From NCBI GenBank assembly GCA_049115695.1, contig JAGDZR010000006.1:248001-312000 (forward strand): a DNA stretch of 64,000 nucleotides, written 5' to 3'. A model generated the notes under the pieces. That model did no database searches and was not told where the DNA came from. It saw only the letters and a program-made list of their open reading frames with translations. Positions 62,223 to 64,000 of the stretch are shown here, piece after piece. The position numbers and the translations under genes are program-made. The first letter of the stretch is position 1. Each line of letters begins with the position of its first letter. The DNA comes from JAGDZR01 sp049115695 (lineage in GTDB: Bacteria; Bacteroidota; Bacteroidia; Cytophagales; Cyclobacteriaceae).

Positions 62223-64000
62223 ATGCTCAAGCGAATTTTTTTCATCATTGCAATAGCAGCGCTACTTGGAGCCGGATACTTTGCTTACGACAATTGGTCA
62301 AAGAATAGGAATAAGAACCTATGGAGCTTTGTGCCTCAAAATGCGGCATTGGTCTATGAAAGCAATGAAATGGCCAACACAATTGCTTTTCTCAATGAGC
62401 AGCCCATTTACAAATCATTGCGCGAAATCAAAGCCATCAACCAGTTGCATGGTCATCTGGATAAGCTAGACAGCATTCTAAACGAAGAGGGTGGTCTCGA
62501 CAATTTCCTTAACAACACATCCCTCATCACCAGTGCACATATCTCAGGCAATCAAAGTTTTGATTTTCTTCACCTCGCAGAAATTTCGACCATACAACAG
62601 CATACTGTACTGACCCGACTCCAGCAGGGATTTGAGCAACTCGGATTCACCAAGCGAACGAGGAAGTACCTGGAATTCGTGATCACAGAAATGCGAAATG
62701 CCGAAGGGGTTTCATACACCTACATATTTCATCGGAACTATTTCATCGGAAGTTTTACTGCCTATCTGGTAGAGGATGCAATTCGAACCTATTCGGATGA
62801 ATCAATGCTTTCCTTCAAGAAAACTTTTCCAGAGTTGTCACCGCTGACAAAACTTCAACAAGATCAGGGAGATATCTACCTCAACATGGACCAGTTTGGC
62901 AAATTGCTACATGGATTTACCCAGCTGAGAGGACCAATCAACTTTGCTAAGTCGGGCTTTTTGGATGTGCAGGTCAATGAAGGTGCTATTGAGCTCAATG
63001 GATTTACATTGTCCTCAGCTGAAAATAACATACAGCGCCTTGGAGGATCATCTGGTAGCAGTTTTGATATTTCAGAGGTGGTTTCGAACAACACAGCAGT
63101 ATTGGAACACTATGGGTTTGTGAAGGCTGAAGCATGGCAAAGCAACCTGACAAGTAATCAAAAATCAGTACTGGACCCAATCAGGTCTAATTATCTGAGC
63201 GAATTCGACATCAATCTTAACCATATCCTTACGCTGTTGGATGGAGAAGTAGCAATTGCCAAGCAATTTGCTGGGAACAATGAACGAACATTCGTATTTC
63301 TCGAAATGAAAAATGGCAGTGATGCCACGGAGTTTATCAATAGCTGTTTGGATCGGTATTTTCAAGTGACAGCTGATTCGGTATTTCGCGATGAATATCG
63401 CAACCTCATTATCAGCAGTTTTCCTTTCACAGATTTCCTTCCTGCTCTTTTTGGCGATATCGTACCTGAGTTTCAGGATCAATATTTCACCACATATCGC
63501 AATTATTTTGTGTTCAGTAATAGTTTACCTGGCACCAAACAATTGATTGATGATATCCTTGAAGAGAACACCTGGAAAAAGTCTCTCCGTAAAAATAAGT
63601 TCCTCGAGCAAACTAGCCAGGAGTCAGGTTACGGTATTTATGTGAACCTCCCCAACTACTGGCCAAAGCTCATGAGCCTACTCAATGACGAGTGGAAGCC
63701 TATAGCGCGATCAAACGATTTCATTTTCAAGAGTTTTGAAAATATCGCCATTCAATTCAACCCAGTCGATAACAAGTATTTTACCAATATCAATATTCAT
63801 CAGCCTGAAGAATTGCCACTAAATGGCAAGTCCATCACTACGCTTAAGTCCATCCATCTCAGCGCTCCCATCATCCGCAAACCACAATTGGTTAAGAACC
63901 ACAACAATGGCCAATTAGAAATTATGGTACAGGACTCTGTAGGTGATATCTATCTGATCGATCCTGAGTTCAAAGTGTTATGGAGCAAGTCAATTGGAAA
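62223..64000 (+). CDS. Unknown membrane-anchored protein, 5' part (runs off the right edge)
   Basis: The frame opens at the ATG at 62223 and stays open to the window end, giving at least 592 residues. An N-terminal hydrophobic helix (MLKRIFFIIAIAALLGAGYFAY) should anchor or export it. The following ~550 residues mix helices and strands with no motif I recognise. The last visible stretch, QDSVGDIYLIDPEFKVLWSK, looks like a PQQ- or WD-type propeller blade. It follows the sdhCAB terminator. Similar long proteins with a late propeller occur in Cytophagales, but I cannot name a function. Confidence 0.75.
   Translation, partial: MLKRIFFIIAIAALLGAGYFAYDNWSKNRNKNLWSFVPQNAALVYESNEMANTIAFLNEQPIYKSLREIKAINQLHGHLDKLDSILNEEGGLDNFLNNTSLITSAHISGNQSFDFLHLAEISTIQQHTVLTRLQQGFEQLGFTKRTRKYLEFVITEMRNAEGVSYTYIFHRNYFIGSFTAYLVEDAIRTYSDESMLSFKKTFPELSPLTKLQQDQGDIYLNMDQFGKLLHGFTQLRGPINFAKSGFLDVQVNEGAIELNGFTLSSAENNIQRLGGSSGSSFDISEVVSNNTAVLEHYGFVKAEAWQSNLTSNQKSVLDPIRSNYLSEFDINLNHILTLLDGEVAIAKQFAGNNERTFVFLEMKNGSDATEFINSCLDRYFQVTADSVFRDEYRNLIISSFPFTDFLPALFGDIVPEFQDQYFTTYRNYFVFSNSLPGTKQLIDDILEENTWKKSLRKNKFLEQTSQESGYGIYVNLPNYWPKLMSLLNDEWKPIARSNDFIFKSFENIAIQFNPVDNKYFTNINIHQPEELPLNGKSITTLKSIHLSAPIIRKPQLVKNHNNGQLEIMVQDSVGDIYLIDPEFKVLWSKSIG

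Noticed and set aside
1..64000. CRISPR arrays, tRNA or rRNA genes, IS elements, prophage or a defence island
   Set aside because: I saw no spaced direct-repeat array, no tRNA-like cloverleaf, no transposase or integrase, and no anti-phage gene set. The content is core metabolism and envelope.

Overview
The window looks like chromosomal DNA from a free-living, probably marine, member of the Bacteroidota, most likely of the Cytophagia/Cytophagales. The evidence is SusC-type and carboxypeptidase-regulatory-domain TonB receptors, the gliding protein GldC, a protein with a type IX secretion (type B) C-terminal domain, a Na+-translocating NADH:quinone reductase, a membrane pyrophosphatase, and promoters of the Bacteroidota type (TAnnTTTG at -7) with few Shine-Dalgarno sequences. 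Almost every gene is housekeeping. I see no rRNA, tRNA, CRISPR array, prophage or insertion sequence.

Layout. 2-1641: the end of a SusC-like receptor and a small envelope protein. 1840-19114 (minus strand): one long amino-acid unit, read as leader peptide, ilvE, ilvD, ilvB, ilvN, ilvC, leuA, leuC, leuD, a citramalate-synthase-like gene, leuB, thrA, thrB, thrC. 19212-25567: a TonB-like protein, a fasciclin lipoprotein, a K+ channel and a TonB-dependent receptor. 25691-31039: gldC-ribF-truB-uppP-DUF3098-ftsX, then an anti-sigma/ECF sigma pair. 31130-34719: metallophosphoesterase PdeM, a DUF2147 protein and an Lhr-like helicase. 34912-43868: a small secreted protein, a membrane pyrophosphatase with an unusual tail, two unrelated sulfotransferases, and a Spy-like/outer-membrane-barrel pair. 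43935-47595: folE and queD, an unknown secreted protein, and a divergent ferredoxin/acyl-CoA reductase pair. 47655-52264: nqrABCDE without nqrF. 52379-58333: ispH, cmk, a 52-residue lipoprotein gene, fabD, a DCC-family protein and a large T9SS substrate. 58646-62091: sdhCAB. From 62223 an unknown membrane-anchored protein runs off the right edge.

The most notable element is a complete, classical-looking transcription attenuator in front of ilvE (18945-19064). An 18-codon leader (MTIITTIIIARVVLIIRM) carries 13 Thr/Ile/Val/Leu codons, the four amino acids made by the genes downstream. It is followed by mutually exclusive antiterminator and terminator hairpins, and a good promoter lies just upstream. 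The operon also encodes a second LeuA-family enzyme that resembles the Leptospira citramalate synthase rather than isopropylmalate synthase. This suggests that isoleucine is made from pyruvate through the shared LeuCDB enzymes, and no ilvA lies in the cluster. Other points of interest are a tandem-duplicated soluble tail on the membrane pyrophosphatase, a repeat cluster between leuA and ilvC, an nqr operon that stops before nqrF, and palindromes at several promoters.
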